Shown here in pieces: positions 1-8,956 of a DNA stretch of 64,000 nucleotides. The translations under genes and the position numbers were made by a program. How positions within the stretch are numbered: position 1 is the first letter of the stretch; every line of letters starts with the position of its first letter. The DNA is from Campylobacter sp. LR291e (GTDB lineage: Bacteria > Campylobacterota > Campylobacteria > Campylobacterales > Campylobacteraceae): positions 62,001 to 126,000 of the forward strand of contig NZ_VJNV01000001.1 of assembly GCF_008633915.1 (NCBI RefSeq). The letters are read 5' to 3'. The notes beneath the pieces are model-generated. The model did not search any database, was not told where the DNA came from, and saw only the letters and a program-made list of their open reading frames with translations.

Positions 1-786
1 GGCAGCAAATTCATTTATTAAAATTTCAAGTCTATTAAAAATATTTGCAAGTCTTTCTTTATATTTTGTATCTTCAAGCATTTCAAGGGTGATAAGCCCC
101 TTAGTGATAGGCGTTTTAAGTTCGTGCATCATATTTCTTATAAAAAAATGCCTAGATTGATTTAGTTTTTCTATCTGTCTAGTAGCTTGATAAAAGGCAT
201 CGCCAACCTGTGAAATTTCATCAAAGCCCGTGCTTATGTTTTTTATCTCATTTAATTTGCCCTGTGCGAATTTGTCAATTTGTATCTTTAAGGTCCTTAA
301 AGGCTTGATTTTTTTCAAAACAAAGGCATAAAGTAAGATAATTATACAAATAACAACCACTGAGATTATCTTAAAAACCACATATCTATAACCTTGATAA
401 TCCTCGTCCTTATAAAGATGTACTACGCCATTATATATGATATTCAAATAAACACTTTGCTTATAAGATATGATTTGAACTATGCCATTATCTACTTTAT
501 CGGTATATAAAACCTCTCCTAAACGAAAAACCTCTCTTATTTCTTTTGGTATGTTAATCTTTTTTAAAGAATCATAATTTTTAGTTCTTTCTTTTAATTG
601 ATTTTCATCAATCAAGCCTTTTAAGTGCCAAATTCTAACATTTGCAATTAAGCTATATTTGTTATTTAATTCATTTGTATAATTTTGCTGGTCGTATTTT
701 ATAAGCCATAAAAAGGCTAAAACAACACTCACCCCTGTTAAGATAAAAACAAAGGTGATTATATAAAAGATTGACGAGCGATTCAT
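1..786 (-). CDS. cprS: Sensor histidine kinase CprS-like, 3' part outside the window
   Basis: Membrane sensor kinase, open from ATG at 786 to the window edge (262 residues visible). A first membrane span lies at about residues 7-29, followed by a periplasmic sensor region and a second span of about 24 residues near residue 150. A HAMP-like linker leads to the dimerisation H-box MMHELKTPITKG, with the phosphorylated His at residue 221. The catalytic ATPase domain lies beyond position 1. Its ATG overlaps the regulator's stop by 4 bp (ATGA), so the two are translationally coupled. In C. jejuni the pair next to htrA is CprRS, which controls envelope and biofilm traits; the name here comes from that position and the domain layout. 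Confidence 0.85.
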   Translation of the reverse strand, partial: MNRSSIFYIITFVFILTGVSVVLAFLWLIKYDQQNYTNELNNKYSLIANVRIWHLKGLIDENQLKERTKNYDSLKKINIPKEIREVFRLGEVLYTDKVDNGIVQIISYKQSVYLNIIYNGVVHLYKDEDYQGYRYVVFKIISVVVICIIILLYAFVLKKIKPLRTLKIQIDKFAQGKLNEIKNISTGFDEISQVGDAFYQATRQIEKLNQSRHFFIRNMMHELKTPITKGLITLEMLEDTKYKERLANIFNRLEILINEFAA

Positions 787-1457
787 TGAGTAAGTTTGTA
801 GCCTATACCACGTATAGAATGGATATATTTTGGTGTTTTTGGGTCATCTCCCATTTTTTGACGAATTCTACTTATTATAACATCTATGCTTTTATTTGAA
901 CTATCTTCTCCAATTGATGAACAATTATAAACTAATTCTTCCCTGCTTACAACTCCACCTTCTTTTTTGATTAAATAGCTTAAAATATCAAATTCAGCAT
1001 TTGTTAATACCAATTCTTGCCCTTTCATAGTGATAATATGTTTATATTGGTCGTATATTAAGTCTTTTATACTTTTTTCAATGGCTGATTTTGTATTATA
1101 AATTCTTCTTAAATGACTTTTAATCCTAGCTTGTAATTCTTTTGGATTATAAGGCTTTGGTAGATAATCATCAGCACCAAGCTCAAGGGCATTTACCTTA
1201 TCGCTTATATCATGCCTTGCACTTGATATAATAATAGGGGTATCGTATTTTTTACGAATTTCTTCACAAACTTCAAGTCCATCAAGTCCAGGCAAGGATA
1301 AATCTAATATTATTAATTGATATTCTTTTAAGGCAAGTTTAGAAAGGCCTATGTATGGTTCATGTGCTATATCAACTTTCATATCAAATTTTTCTAAGTA
1401 CTCTGCTATAATCTCTGCTAATTCTAAATCATCTTCTATCATAAGGATATTTGTCAT
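783..1457 (-). CDS. cprR: OmpR-family response regulator CprR-like
   Basis: Two-component response regulator of 224 residues. The receiver domain occupies about residues 3-115, with an acidic pocket near Asp9/Asp10, phosphoacceptor Asp52 in LIILDLSLPG, and the conserved Lys in LPKPYNP. A winged-helix DNA-binding domain follows from about residue 130 and ends in the typical VDVIISRIRQKM / IRGIGYKL helices. An AAGGA ribosome site sits just before ATG 1457. The gene lies 66 bp downstream of htrA on the same strand and overlaps the kinase by 4 bp. In C. jejuni CprR affects htrA and other envelope genes, which fits this arrangement. Confidence 0.9.
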   Translation of the reverse strand: MTNILMIEDDLELAEIIAEYLEKFDMKVDIAHEPYIGLSKLALKEYQLIILDLSLPGLDGLEVCEEIRKKYDTPIIISSARHDISDKVNALELGADDYLPKPYNPKELQARIKSHLRRIYNTKSAIEKSIKDLIYDQYKHIITMKGQELVLTNAEFDILSYLIKKEGGVVSREELVYNCSSIGEDSSNKSIDVIISRIRQKMGDDPKTPKYIHSIRGIGYKLTQ

Positions 1458-1503
1458 GTTAAAATTCCTTTAAAAAAATTTTATAAATTTTAAACTAAAA
1501 TCT

Positions 1504-1530
1504 AAAATGAAAGGATAATCCTTTCATTTT
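1504..1530 (-). terminator. Hairpin at the htrA stop
   Basis: A 12-bp perfect inverted repeat (AAAATGAAAGGA / TCCTTTCATTTT, 3-nt loop) contains the htrA stop codon. The run of T after it is weak on the minus strand (ATTTTAG), so it may only partly terminate or may stabilise the htrA 3' end before cprRS. Confidence 0.5.
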
Positions 1531-2927
1531 AATATCAATAAATTTGCACTTCCATTCCTATAAACCCAAACTTTTAACAAGCCTTTTTTATGCTTTAATA
1601 TTGTGTTTAAATCATTTAAATTTCTAATTTCTAATTGACCAACAGCAATGATTATATCATTTGCTTTAAAGCCTGTTTCTTGACCTAGTGATTTTTCTTT
1701 TACCTTTGTAACCAAAACCCCATTTATATCATTTGTGATTTTAAGCTTAGTTCTATCACTTGCATCTAAATTTTTCAAGGTTAAACCCTCGATTAAGCTT
1801 TCTTGAGTGCTAGTATTATTTACTTCATCGCTTTTTAACATAAAGCTAAGTTCTTTAAATTCCCCATCTCTTTCAAAATAAATAGTTATTTTTTGATCAG
1901 GTTCAAGTGTGCCTATGTAATTTTTTAAATCAGTTGGAGTTTTAATAACCTTATTATTTACCTTTGTTACCAAATCCCCTCTTTTAAGTCCGGCTAAATC
2001 AGCTGATGAACCCTTTTGAATTTCAGTTATTAATGCCCCTTCCTGGCTTTTATAAGCCTTTTTACTATCAGCTTGCAATGGGGCTATTGTAACGCCTAAA
2101 AAGCCTCTTTCAATCTTGCCTTTTTCTATAAGTTTTTTAGCAATATCCTTTACCATGTTTGAAGGAATGGCAAAACCTATGCCATTATTTCCTCCACTTC
2201 TTGAAAGAATGGCTGAGTTTATCCCAACAAGCACCCCTCTACTATCTACTAAGGCACCCCCTGAATTTCCAGGGTTAATAGATGCATCTGTTTGAATGAA
2301 ATTTTCGTATTGATTTAAGCCTATGTTATCTTTATTAAGTGCTGATATAATCCCACTTGTAACGCTAAAACCAACGCCAAAAGGATTACCTAAGGCAAAT
2401 ACTACATCCCCTTCTAAAAGCTCGTCAGAATTTCCAAAACTAACAGCATTTAAATTTGAAGTTTCTATTTTAATCACGGCTAAATCCGTTTTAGAATCCT
2501 TTCCTATAAGCTTTGCTTGATACTCTGTATCACTACCTGGCAGAGTAACCGTGATTTTATCTACATTATCAACTACATGATTGTTTGTAACAATGTAGCC
2601 ATCTTTTGAGATAATAACGCCTGAACCTAGCGAACTAACCACTTCTTGATTATTTCTTTGTTGAGGCATATTAAAGTCAAAAAAATGTTTAAAATAAGGG
2701 TCGTTAAAAAAATCATCAAAGGCACTTCTAGTGTTTCTAGTAACTGTTTTTGAAGTAGATATATTAACCACTGATTTTTTAACATTTTGAATAGAACTAG
2801 AATAAGAAAGAATTTCATCATTTTGTGTAGGATTAATGCGTTTTACATTACTTGGGGCTTCATTAATATTAATAGTTGCTGAAAACAAAGCACAGGCAAG
2901 GCTGGTGCATAAAAATATTTTTTTCAT
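1524..2927 (-). CDS. htrA: Periplasmic serine protease/chaperone HtrA (DegP type)
   Basis: Secreted quality-control protease and chaperone. I start it at 2927, where AGGAAAAATT precedes ATG and the protein opens with a signal peptide (MKKIFLCTSLACALFSA). The frame is open further upstream to an ATG at 2984, but that start has no ribosome site and would bury the signal peptide. From 2927 the protein has 467 residues. The catalytic triad is His117 (TNNHVVD), Asp148 (KTDLAVI) and Ser222 (GNSGGAL). Two PDZ domains follow, the second ending near the C-terminus, as in DegP. In Campylobacter HtrA is also reported outside the cell, cleaving E-cadherin. Confidence 0.95.
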   Translation of the reverse strand: MKKIFLCTSLACALFSATININEAPSNVKRINPTQNDEILSYSSSIQNVKKSVVNISTSKTVTRNTRSAFDDFFNDPYFKHFFDFNMPQQRNNQEVVSSLGSGVIISKDGYIVTNNHVVDNVDKITVTLPGSDTEYQAKLIGKDSKTDLAVIKIETSNLNAVSFGNSDELLEGDVVFALGNPFGVGFSVTSGIISALNKDNIGLNQYENFIQTDASINPGNSGGALVDSRGVLVGINSAILSRSGGNNGIGFAIPSNMVKDIAKKLIEKGKIERGFLGVTIAPLQADSKKAYKSQEGALITEIQKGSSADLAGLKRGDLVTKVNNKVIKTPTDLKNYIGTLEPDQKITIYFERDGEFKELSFMLKSDEVNNTSTQESLIEGLTLKNLDASDRTKLKITNDINGVLVTKVKEKSLGQETGFKANDIIIAVGQLEIRNLNDLNTILKHKKGLLKVWVYRNGSANLLILK

Positions 2928-3024
2928 AATTTTTCCTTTCTTTAAGAAATTATTTTGCAAGTATAAGCTTAAAACTTTTCTCATTTGTAAATGAAAAAAA
3001 ACTTGAGTTAAAAAATTAATTAAA

Positions 3025-3059
3025 CTTGATTGACTAAGGCTAAAGTTTTATGTTATAAT
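3025..3059 (+). promoter_or_regulatory. cbpA-hspR promoter with HAIR-like HspR operator
   Basis: CTTGATT at 3025-3031, seven bases, then GCTAAAG at 3039-3045. This matches 11 of 14 positions of the HAIR consensus (CTTGAGT-N7-ACTCAAG) bound by HspR. TTGACT (3030-3035) and TATAAT (3054-3059), 18 bp apart, form a plausible sigma70 promoter overlapped by the repeat. A lone CTTGAGT half-site lies at 3002-3008. The downstream operon encodes HspR, so autoregulation is the natural reading; binding is inferred. Confidence 0.6.
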
Positions 3060-3087
3060 AGTTGCAAAATTCAAAGGATTTAAAAAT

Positions 3088-3978
3088 ATGAGTAATAGTT
3101 TATATGACACTCTTGGCATAGCTAAGGATGCAAGTAGCGATGAGATAAAAAAAGCTTATAGGAGGTTAGCTAGAAAATATCATCCTGATATTAATAAAGA
3201 AAAAGGTGCAGAGGATAAATTTAAAGAGATTAACGCAGCCTATGAAATTTTAAGCGATCCTAAAAAACGAGCCCAATATGATAAATATGGCGATTCTATG
3301 TTTGGTGGGCAAAGTTTTCACGATTTTACAAGAAATGCTGGTGGGGTTGATATGTCTGATATTATAAGAGATATATTTAATAGACATTTTGGTGAAAGTG
3401 AATTTAATAGAGGTGGCAATTTTTCAGGCTTTAAATCAAATGGCTTTTCTGGTTTTAAGTCGCGTTTTGAAGAAGAAAATTTAGATAAAAATACTAAGCT
3501 TAGTATACCTTTTGAGTTGGCTATTTTAGGCGGAGAATATAGCATAAATTTAAATGGCGAAAATGTTAAGATTAAAATTCCTTATGGTATGAAAAATGGA
3601 GAAAAGCTTAGAGTTCGTGGCAAGGGCAAAAAGAGTGGTTCAAATGTTGGGGATTTAATCATACAGCTTGAAGTAGAAAAAAGTAACATTTATGAAAGGG
3701 ACGAGGATGATTTAAGCCGCAATTTTGATATTAGTTTGCATACTGCTTTTTTTGGTGCAAAATTAAATATCAAAACACCTAAAAGAGAAGTTAGCGTTAA
3801 GATTCCTGCAAATTCAAAAAATGGACAAAAAATTCGCCTTAAGGGCTTTGGCGTTCAAAATAGAAAAACGGGAATTTATGGAGATTTATATTTAATTTTA
3901 AATATTGTTTTACCTAAACTTGATAGTTTGGACGAAAAATTTGTTAAACTATTGGATGAGAATTTACCTAAGGATTAA
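3088..3978 (+). CDS. cbpA: DnaJ-like co-chaperone CbpA
   Basis: J-domain protein of 296 residues. The J domain spans residues 4-70 with the HPD tripeptide at 32-34, which stimulates DnaK ATPase. A Gly/Phe-rich stretch covers about residues 72-130, and two DnaJ C-terminal beta-sandwich domains follow (about 135-290). No CxxCxGxG zinc repeats are present, so this is a type II (CbpA/DnaJB) protein rather than full DnaJ. The stop is 2 bp before hspR, so the two are co-transcribed behind the HAIR-like promoter. It probably helps DnaK fold clients and may help HspR sense unfolded protein. Confidence 0.93.
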   Translation: MSNSLYDTLGIAKDASSDEIKKAYRRLARKYHPDINKEKGAEDKFKEINAAYEILSDPKKRAQYDKYGDSMFGGQSFHDFTRNAGGVDMSDIIRDIFNRHFGESEFNRGGNFSGFKSNGFSGFKSRFEEENLDKNTKLSIPFELAILGGEYSINLNGENVKIKIPYGMKNGEKLRVRGKGKKSGSNVGDLIIQLEVEKSNIYERDEDDLSRNFDISLHTAFFGAKLNIKTPKREVSVKIPANSKNGQKIRLKGFGVQNRKTGIYGDLYLILNIVLPKLDSLDEKFVKLLDENLPKD

Positions 3979-3980
3979 AG

Positions 3981-4352
3981 ATGGAGCATAATTACGATGA
4001 ACCGGTTTATTTAATAAGTGTAGTTGCAAAGGTGCTAAGCATTCACCCTCAAACACTTAGACAATACGAAAGAGAGGGGCTTGTAGAACCAAGTAGAACA
4101 GATGGCAAAATAAGGCTTTATTCTCAAAGGGATATAGATAGAATCAAGCTTATTTTAAGGCTTACTCGTGATATGGGAGTAAATTTAGCAGGTGTTGATG
4201 TGATTTTAAAACTTAAAAGTCAATTACAAGAATTTGAAAATTTGGTAGAAGAATTGCGTTTAGAACTTAGCAAAAAAGAAAATGGAGATAAATCAAAGGC
4301 TGTTGTAGAAAGAAAAAATAGCTTTGATTTGATATTTTACGAGAAACTTTAA
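3981..4352 (+). CDS. hspR: Heat shock repressor HspR (MerR family)
   Basis: MerR-type DNA-binding repressor of 123 residues. The winged helix-turn-helix lies at about residues 9-75 (LSIHPQTLRQYEREGLVEPSR), followed by a coiled-coil segment. It lacks the Cys residues of metal-sensing MerR proteins, as expected for HspR. In Campylobacter and Helicobacter HspR represses chaperone genes through HAIR repeats; HAIR-like sites precede this operon and clpB. It lies between cbpA (2 bp gap) and the antiporter gene, whose ATG overlaps the hspR stop by one base. Confidence 0.92.
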   Translation: MEHNYDEPVYLISVVAKVLSIHPQTLRQYEREGLVEPSRTDGKIRLYSQRDIDRIKLILRLTRDMGVNLAGVDVILKLKSQLQEFENLVEELRLELSKKENGDKSKAVVERKNSFDLIFYEKL

Positions 4353-5974
4353 TGGATATTGTTTTAAAAGCCTTTTTAATAGCATCTTTTAGTGCTATTG
4401 TTTTAAATGTTATATTTAAAAAATTTGAATTGCCAACTATAATTGGCTACATAATAGCAGGTATTATTATATCACAACTTTATCATTTTAGTGGGAGCGA
4501 GGAATTTTCTCATATTGCTGAATTTGGTATAGTTTTTTTAATGTTTAGCATAGGGCTTGAATTTTCTTTTCGTCATTTAATGGCAATGAAAAGAGAGGTT
4601 TTTTTAAATGGTAGTTTTCAAATGCTACTTTGTGGAATAACCTGTTTTTTTATAGCTGCTTATATATTAAATTTAAACGACAAAACAGCTTTAATTGTAG
4701 GTTTTGCCTTAGCCCTTTCATCAACTGCTGTAGTGCTTAAAATTTTAAATGATAATGGAGATATTAATAATACTTACGGCAGAAAGGCACTTGGAATTTT
4801 ACTTTTTCAAGATATAGCAGTTATCCCTTTACTTTTATTAGTCGACGTTTTTTCATCAAACAACCAAGACATAGCAAAGCTTATTTTAACGACTTTATTT
4901 AGCGTTATAATCTTATTTTCTATGCTTTTTTTAATAGGAAAATATCTACTTGATAGAATGCTTCGCTTTGTAATTAGGGCTTCTAGCCAAGAAATTTTTA
5001 TACTAACAATATTATTTATAGTAATAGGGGCTAGTTTTTTAGCACATGATTTTGGCTTTTCTTATTCTTTGGGAGCCTTTATAGCAGGGGTTTTAATAGC
5101 TGAAACAAGATATAAGCATAAAATTGAAGCAGATTTAATCCCCTTTAGAGACCTTTTGCTTGGCTTTTTTTTTATAACTATAGGCATGCAAATAAATTTT
5201 AATATAGTTTTTGAAAATTATATAATGATTTTGTTTTTATTTGTAGCTGTGCAAGTGGCTAAATTTGTAATTAGCTTTGGTTTTTTATGTTTATTTACTA
5301 AAAAAAGAAGTGCCTTGAAAACTTCCTTTTCTACTATGCAAATAGGGGAATTTGCCCTAGCTATATTTGCTCTTTTACAAGCAAAAAATATGATTAATGC
5401 TAATACAGCTCAAATTTTAATAGTAACAGCTATTTTAACAATGATTTTAACACCCTTTGTTTTAAAACATATAAGCAAGATAACTGATATTGTAGAAGAT
5501 TTTACAAGCAATGAAAATATAAAGCAAAGATTGCCAGAAAATAAACCTAGCAATCATTTAGTAATTTTTGGTTATGGTCGCTTAGGACAAGAGGTTGTTC
5601 AAAGGATTAAAAATACAGGTGTTTCTTATTTGGTTTTAGAAAGTGATTTAAATTTGGTAGAACTTGGGGTAAGTCGTGGCGAAAATGTATATTTTGCAAA
5701 TGCTACCCAAGAAGAAACATTAAAGATAGCAAATATAGAAGAGTGTGCTGTTGCCATTATTACTATAAATAACGAGGTTAAGCTTGAAATGATTTGTGAG
5801 TGTTTAACACATTTTAAAAAGCCTATTGATACGATTATTCAAGTAAATGGCTCATATAAAAAGCTACTTTTTTCAAGCATAGATGAAAATATTCATGTAG
5901 TAAGTTCTGAAAAAGTAGTAGCAAGAACCCTAATACAAGAGGCCCTAGAATGCAAGATTCGCAAAAATTTATAA
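4352..5974 (+). CDS. kefB: Monovalent cation:proton antiporter with RCK domain (KefB type, CPA2)
   Basis: Inner-membrane cation/H+ antiporter of 540 residues. About 12 hydrophobic spans fill residues 1-375. A cytoplasmic TrkA-N/RCK nucleotide-binding domain follows from about residue 402 (HLVIFGYGRLGQEVV). KefB/KefC proteins export K+ in exchange for H+ and are gated by glutathione adducts. Campylobacter generally lacks glutathione synthesis, so the ligand here may be NAD(H) or something else (inference). The start overlaps hspR by 1 bp, so it may be part of the heat-shock operon. Confidence 0.85.
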   Translation: MDIVLKAFLIASFSAIVLNVIFKKFELPTIIGYIIAGIIISQLYHFSGSEEFSHIAEFGIVFLMFSIGLEFSFRHLMAMKREVFLNGSFQMLLCGITCFFIAAYILNLNDKTALIVGFALALSSTAVVLKILNDNGDINNTYGRKALGILLFQDIAVIPLLLLVDVFSSNNQDIAKLILTTLFSVIILFSMLFLIGKYLLDRMLRFVIRASSQEIFILTILFIVIGASFLAHDFGFSYSLGAFIAGVLIAETRYKHKIEADLIPFRDLLLGFFFITIGMQINFNIVFENYIMILFLFVAVQVAKFVISFGFLCLFTKKRSALKTSFSTMQIGEFALAIFALLQAKNMINANTAQILIVTAILTMILTPFVLKHISKITDIVEDFTSNENIKQRLPENKPSNHLVIFGYGRLGQEVVQRIKNTGVSYLVLESDLNLVELGVSRGENVYFANATQEETLKIANIEECAVAIITINNEVKLEMICECLTHFKKPIDTIIQVNGSYKKLLFSSIDENIHVVSSEKVVARTLIQEALECKIRKNL

Positions 5975-6294
5975 AAAATAACGAAAAGGCTAAGCGAGTA
6001 AAATATATAAGAAGCTTAGAAAAATTTGCAAGCGTTGCTGTAAATACTTTAAAAAAAGATGATTTTGATAAGGATAAATTTAAAGAAAGGATGCTAAAAA
6101 ATATGAAATTTTTTGAAAAAAATGAAGCAGTAATTTTAAATGCTAATTATGCAAAGAGTTTAGAAAATTTTGTTAATGCTTGTTTGGATTTTTCAAAGGA
6201 AAAAAGCGAGCTATTAAATCTTGCAAATGCCCTTGACAAGCTTAAAAACAAAAATAAAAAAGAAAAACACAAAAATTATTTAAAGGATTTTTAA
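5950..6294 (+). CDS. Conserved Campylobacter hypothetical protein (Cj1232-like position)
   Basis: A 114-residue, Lys-rich, probably alpha-helical soluble protein with no signal peptide or membrane span. It begins 25 bp inside kefB in another frame and its stop overlaps the next start by one base, so it is coupled within the kefB to HAD-hydrolase operon. I recognise no catalytic motif. The position matches an unnamed gene between kefB and a phosphatase gene in C. jejuni. Confidence 0.75.
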   Translation: MQDSQKFIKNNEKAKRVKYIRSLEKFASVAVNTLKKDDFDKDKFKERMLKNMKFFEKNEAVILNANYAKSLENFVNACLDFSKEKSELLNLANALDKLKNKNKKEKHKNYLKDF

Positions 6295-6914
6295 TGATAA
6301 ATGTATTTTTTGATATGGATGGGACCTTAATTGATAGTTCAAATGCCATTGCTATGGCTGTTAATGAGATAAGGACTGATAATAAACTACCAGCACTTTC
6401 AAAGGCTGAAATTTATGGTATTATAAATACTCCTGGCATTGATTGGGCTAAGGAACTTTATGACGCAAATGACTTTACTCACAAAAGCTTTAAACAAGGC
6501 TTTGAAAGGTATTTTGTAAAGCATTATGAACAAAGCGTGGTGCTTTTTGAAGGCGTTATGGATGTGCTTAAATTTTTAAGAGGGAAAAATTGTTATTTAG
6601 CAATTGCTACAAATGCTCCTCAAAGTTCTTTAAAACGCATTTTAAATAAGTATAATATCTTACCTTTTTTTGATAAGGTTGTAGGGGTTAGTGAAAATAT
6701 GGAACCTAAGCCTCATCCCATGATGCTAAATTTATTACACGAAGAAGCAATCTTTGAAAAAAGTATTTTTGTGGGCGATAGTTTAAAGGATAGAGAATGT
6801 GCTATGAATGCAAATATACCTTATTATCATGCAAAATGGTATCAAAATGAGTTAAAAGACAATGAATTTAATAACGCTCAAATGTTGATTGAATTTTTAC
6901 AAACTCATTTATAA
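6294..6914 (+). CDS. HAD-superfamily hydrolase (phosphoglycolate phosphatase-like)
   Basis: Predicted small-molecule phosphatase of 206 residues. Motif I is FFDMDGTLID with nucleophile Asp7 and acid/base Asp9. Motif II is IATNAP, the Lys is in MEPKPHP, and motif IV is FVGDSLKD. The helical insert after motif I marks subclass I, as in Gph and beta-phosphoglucomutase. Its substrate cannot be read from sequence. It overlaps the preceding gene by one base. Confidence 0.85.
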   Translation: MINVFFDMDGTLIDSSNAIAMAVNEIRTDNKLPALSKAEIYGIINTPGIDWAKELYDANDFTHKSFKQGFERYFVKHYEQSVVLFEGVMDVLKFLRGKNCYLAIATNAPQSSLKRILNKYNILPFFDKVVGVSENMEPKPHPMMLNLLHEEAIFEKSIFVGDSLKDRECAMNANIPYYHAKWYQNELKDNEFNNAQMLIEFLQTHL

Positions 6915-6964
6915 GGATTAATTAATTTTAGTTAAAATTTTTAAATTATAAAGAAAGAGTTAGA

Positions 6965-8956
6965 ATGAGTGAATTATTAATTGAAGTTGGAGTAGAAGAA
7001 TTACCTGCTATTCCATTATTAAAAACCCTAAATCAAATTCAAAATAATTGGGAAAATACTCTCAAAGAATATCGCTTGCAAAGTGAGTTTGAATTTTTTT
7101 ATACTCCTAGAAGATTAGTTTTTTTTCATAAAAATTTTAAAGAAAAACAAGAAGAAAGTTTTGAAGAATTTATAGGAGCCCCAAAAGAAATAGCATTTAA
7201 AGACGGAGTTTTATCAAAGGCTGGACTTAGTTTTTTACAAAAGGCTAATATTAGTGAAAATGAGTTAGGCTTTAAAGAGATTAAAGGAAAAGAGGTTTTG
7301 TACTATCAAAAGCAAGTTAAAGGCAAAAACGCAAAAGAATGTTTAGGCTTAATGATAGAAGAGTTTTTAAAGGGTTTAAATTTTGGAAAAAGTATGCGTT
7401 GGGGGGCTTACGATTTTGAATTTATACGTGCAATTCGTTCTTTTGTTTGTATCTTAGGAGATGAGTTAGTAGAGTTTGAAAGCTATGGGGTAAAAAGTGC
7501 TAAAAAGACCTTTATTCATAGAAGCATAAGCTATGATTTACTTGAATTTGACACTATACAAGATTATTTTAAACTTTTAGAAAAAAATTTTATTATCTTA
7601 AATCAAGAAAAAAGAAGAGAAAAGATTATAAGCGAGTTTAATCACTTAGAAAATAATTTTAATATAAAAATAGCAAATGATGAAGAACTTTTGCAAGAAG
7701 TAGTTGCTATTACTGAATATCCAAAGGCGTTGCTAGGTACTTTTGATAAGGAATTTTTACAAATTCCAAGCGAGGTTATTATAACTTCTATGAGAGAAAA
7801 TCAACGTTATTTTGCTGTTTTTAATGAAAATACTTTAAGTAATCATTTTGTAGCGATATGTAATGCTGTGTGTGATGATTATTCTTTGATAATTAAGGGC
7901 AATGAAAGGGTATTAAGGGCCAGATTAAGCGATGCTATGTTTTTTTATAAAAATGACTTACAAAGTGGTTTAGAGCCTAAAAAACTTGATAATGTAGCAT
8001 ATCTTGATGGGCTTGGTTCTATGAATGATAAGGTTGAAAGAGAAAAGAAGATAGCTAAAATTTTATGCAAAATTTATAATAATGAAAAAATTGATGAAAT
8101 CAATAAGGCCTTAACTTACGCAAAGGCTGACTTGCTTACTCAAATGGTTTATGAGTTTACGAATTTACAAGGTGTTATGGGGGCTTATTATGCAAAAAAT
8201 ATGGGTTTTTCTTATGAAATTTGCAAGGCTATTAAAGAACAATATCTGCCAAATTCTGAAAACTCACCCCTGCCAAGTAGTGAGTTTTCAAGCATAGTAG
8301 CCTTAGCAAATAAGCTTGATACGCTTTTAAGCTTATTTAGCATAGGTAAAATTCCAAGTGGGACAAAGGACCCTTATGCGTTAAGAAGGGCTGCAAATGG
8401 GGTTATTAAGATAGTTTTAAATTTAAATTCAAATTTTGATTTAAATGAGTTTTTAAACCAAGCAAAAAGTGCATATAAGGCCTTTGATATAGATATTTTA
8501 AAAGAATTCATACTTGAAAGACTTTATACCTTTTATGAGGTTAATGCTTCTTTTGTGAGTGCTGTTTTAAGTTCTAAAAATAGTGATTTAATTTATATTA
8601 ATGAATGCGTTAAGGCCTTGATAAATCTTAGTAAAAAAGATGAATTTGAAACGAATTTTAGCACCTTTAAAAGACTTGCAAATATCGTAGTTAAGATTGA
8701 AAATGATATTGATGAGGGCTTATTTGAAGAGGTTGAGATTAAGCTTTTTAAGGCCTTTAAAGAAGCCATTAAACAAACAAATATACAAATTAGACTTGAA
8801 AATTTATTTTTCCTAAAGCCTTTAATTGATGATTTTTTTGATAAGATAATGATAAATGTCGATGATACAAGGCTTAAAACGAATCGCCAAGCCTTAGTTT
8901 ATAGTATTTACAAAGAATTTTTAAAAATTGCTGATATAAAGGAGTTAAGTTTATGA
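6965..8956 (+). CDS. glyS: Glycine--tRNA ligase beta subunit
   Basis: Beta subunit of the tetrameric alpha2beta2 glycyl-tRNA synthetase, 663 residues, typical for the family. The N-terminal signature LLIEVGVEELPA and the segment YAKADLLTQMVYEFTNLQGVMG are characteristic. The C-terminal part resembles the DALR anticodon-binding region. The alpha subunit (glyQ) is not in this window, so the two genes are unlinked here. AAAGAAAG precedes the ATG. The end overlaps the M23 peptidase start by 4 bp. Confidence 0.95.
   Translation: MSELLIEVGVEELPAIPLLKTLNQIQNNWENTLKEYRLQSEFEFFYTPRRLVFFHKNFKEKQEESFEEFIGAPKEIAFKDGVLSKAGLSFLQKANISENELGFKEIKGKEVLYYQKQVKGKNAKECLGLMIEEFLKGLNFGKSMRWGAYDFEFIRAIRSFVCILGDELVEFESYGVKSAKKTFIHRSISYDLLEFDTIQDYFKLLEKNFIILNQEKRREKIISEFNHLENNFNIKIANDEELLQEVVAITEYPKALLGTFDKEFLQIPSEVIITSMRENQRYFAVFNENTLSNHFVAICNAVCDDYSLIIKGNERVLRARLSDAMFFYKNDLQSGLEPKKLDNVAYLDGLGSMNDKVEREKKIAKILCKIYNNEKIDEINKALTYAKADLLTQMVYEFTNLQGVMGAYYAKNMGFSYEICKAIKEQYLPNSENSPLPSSEFSSIVALANKLDTLLSLFSIGKIPSGTKDPYALRRAANGVIKIVLNLNSNFDLNEFLNQAKSAYKAFDIDILKEFILERLYTFYEVNASFVSAVLSSKNSDLIYINECVKALINLSKKDEFETNFSTFKRLANIVVKIENDIDEGLFEEVEIKLFKAFKEAIKQTNIQIRLENLFFLKPLIDDFFDKIMINVDDTRLKTNRQALVYSIYKEFLKIADIKELSL

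Noticed and set aside
2927-2984. Upstream extension of htrA to ATG 2984
   Set aside because: It lacks a ribosome site and would mask the signal peptide that begins at 2927.
7400-7420. G6 tract in glyS as a phase-variation site
   Set aside because: It lies in conserved coding sequence of an essential enzyme and is short; it simply encodes Trp-Gly.
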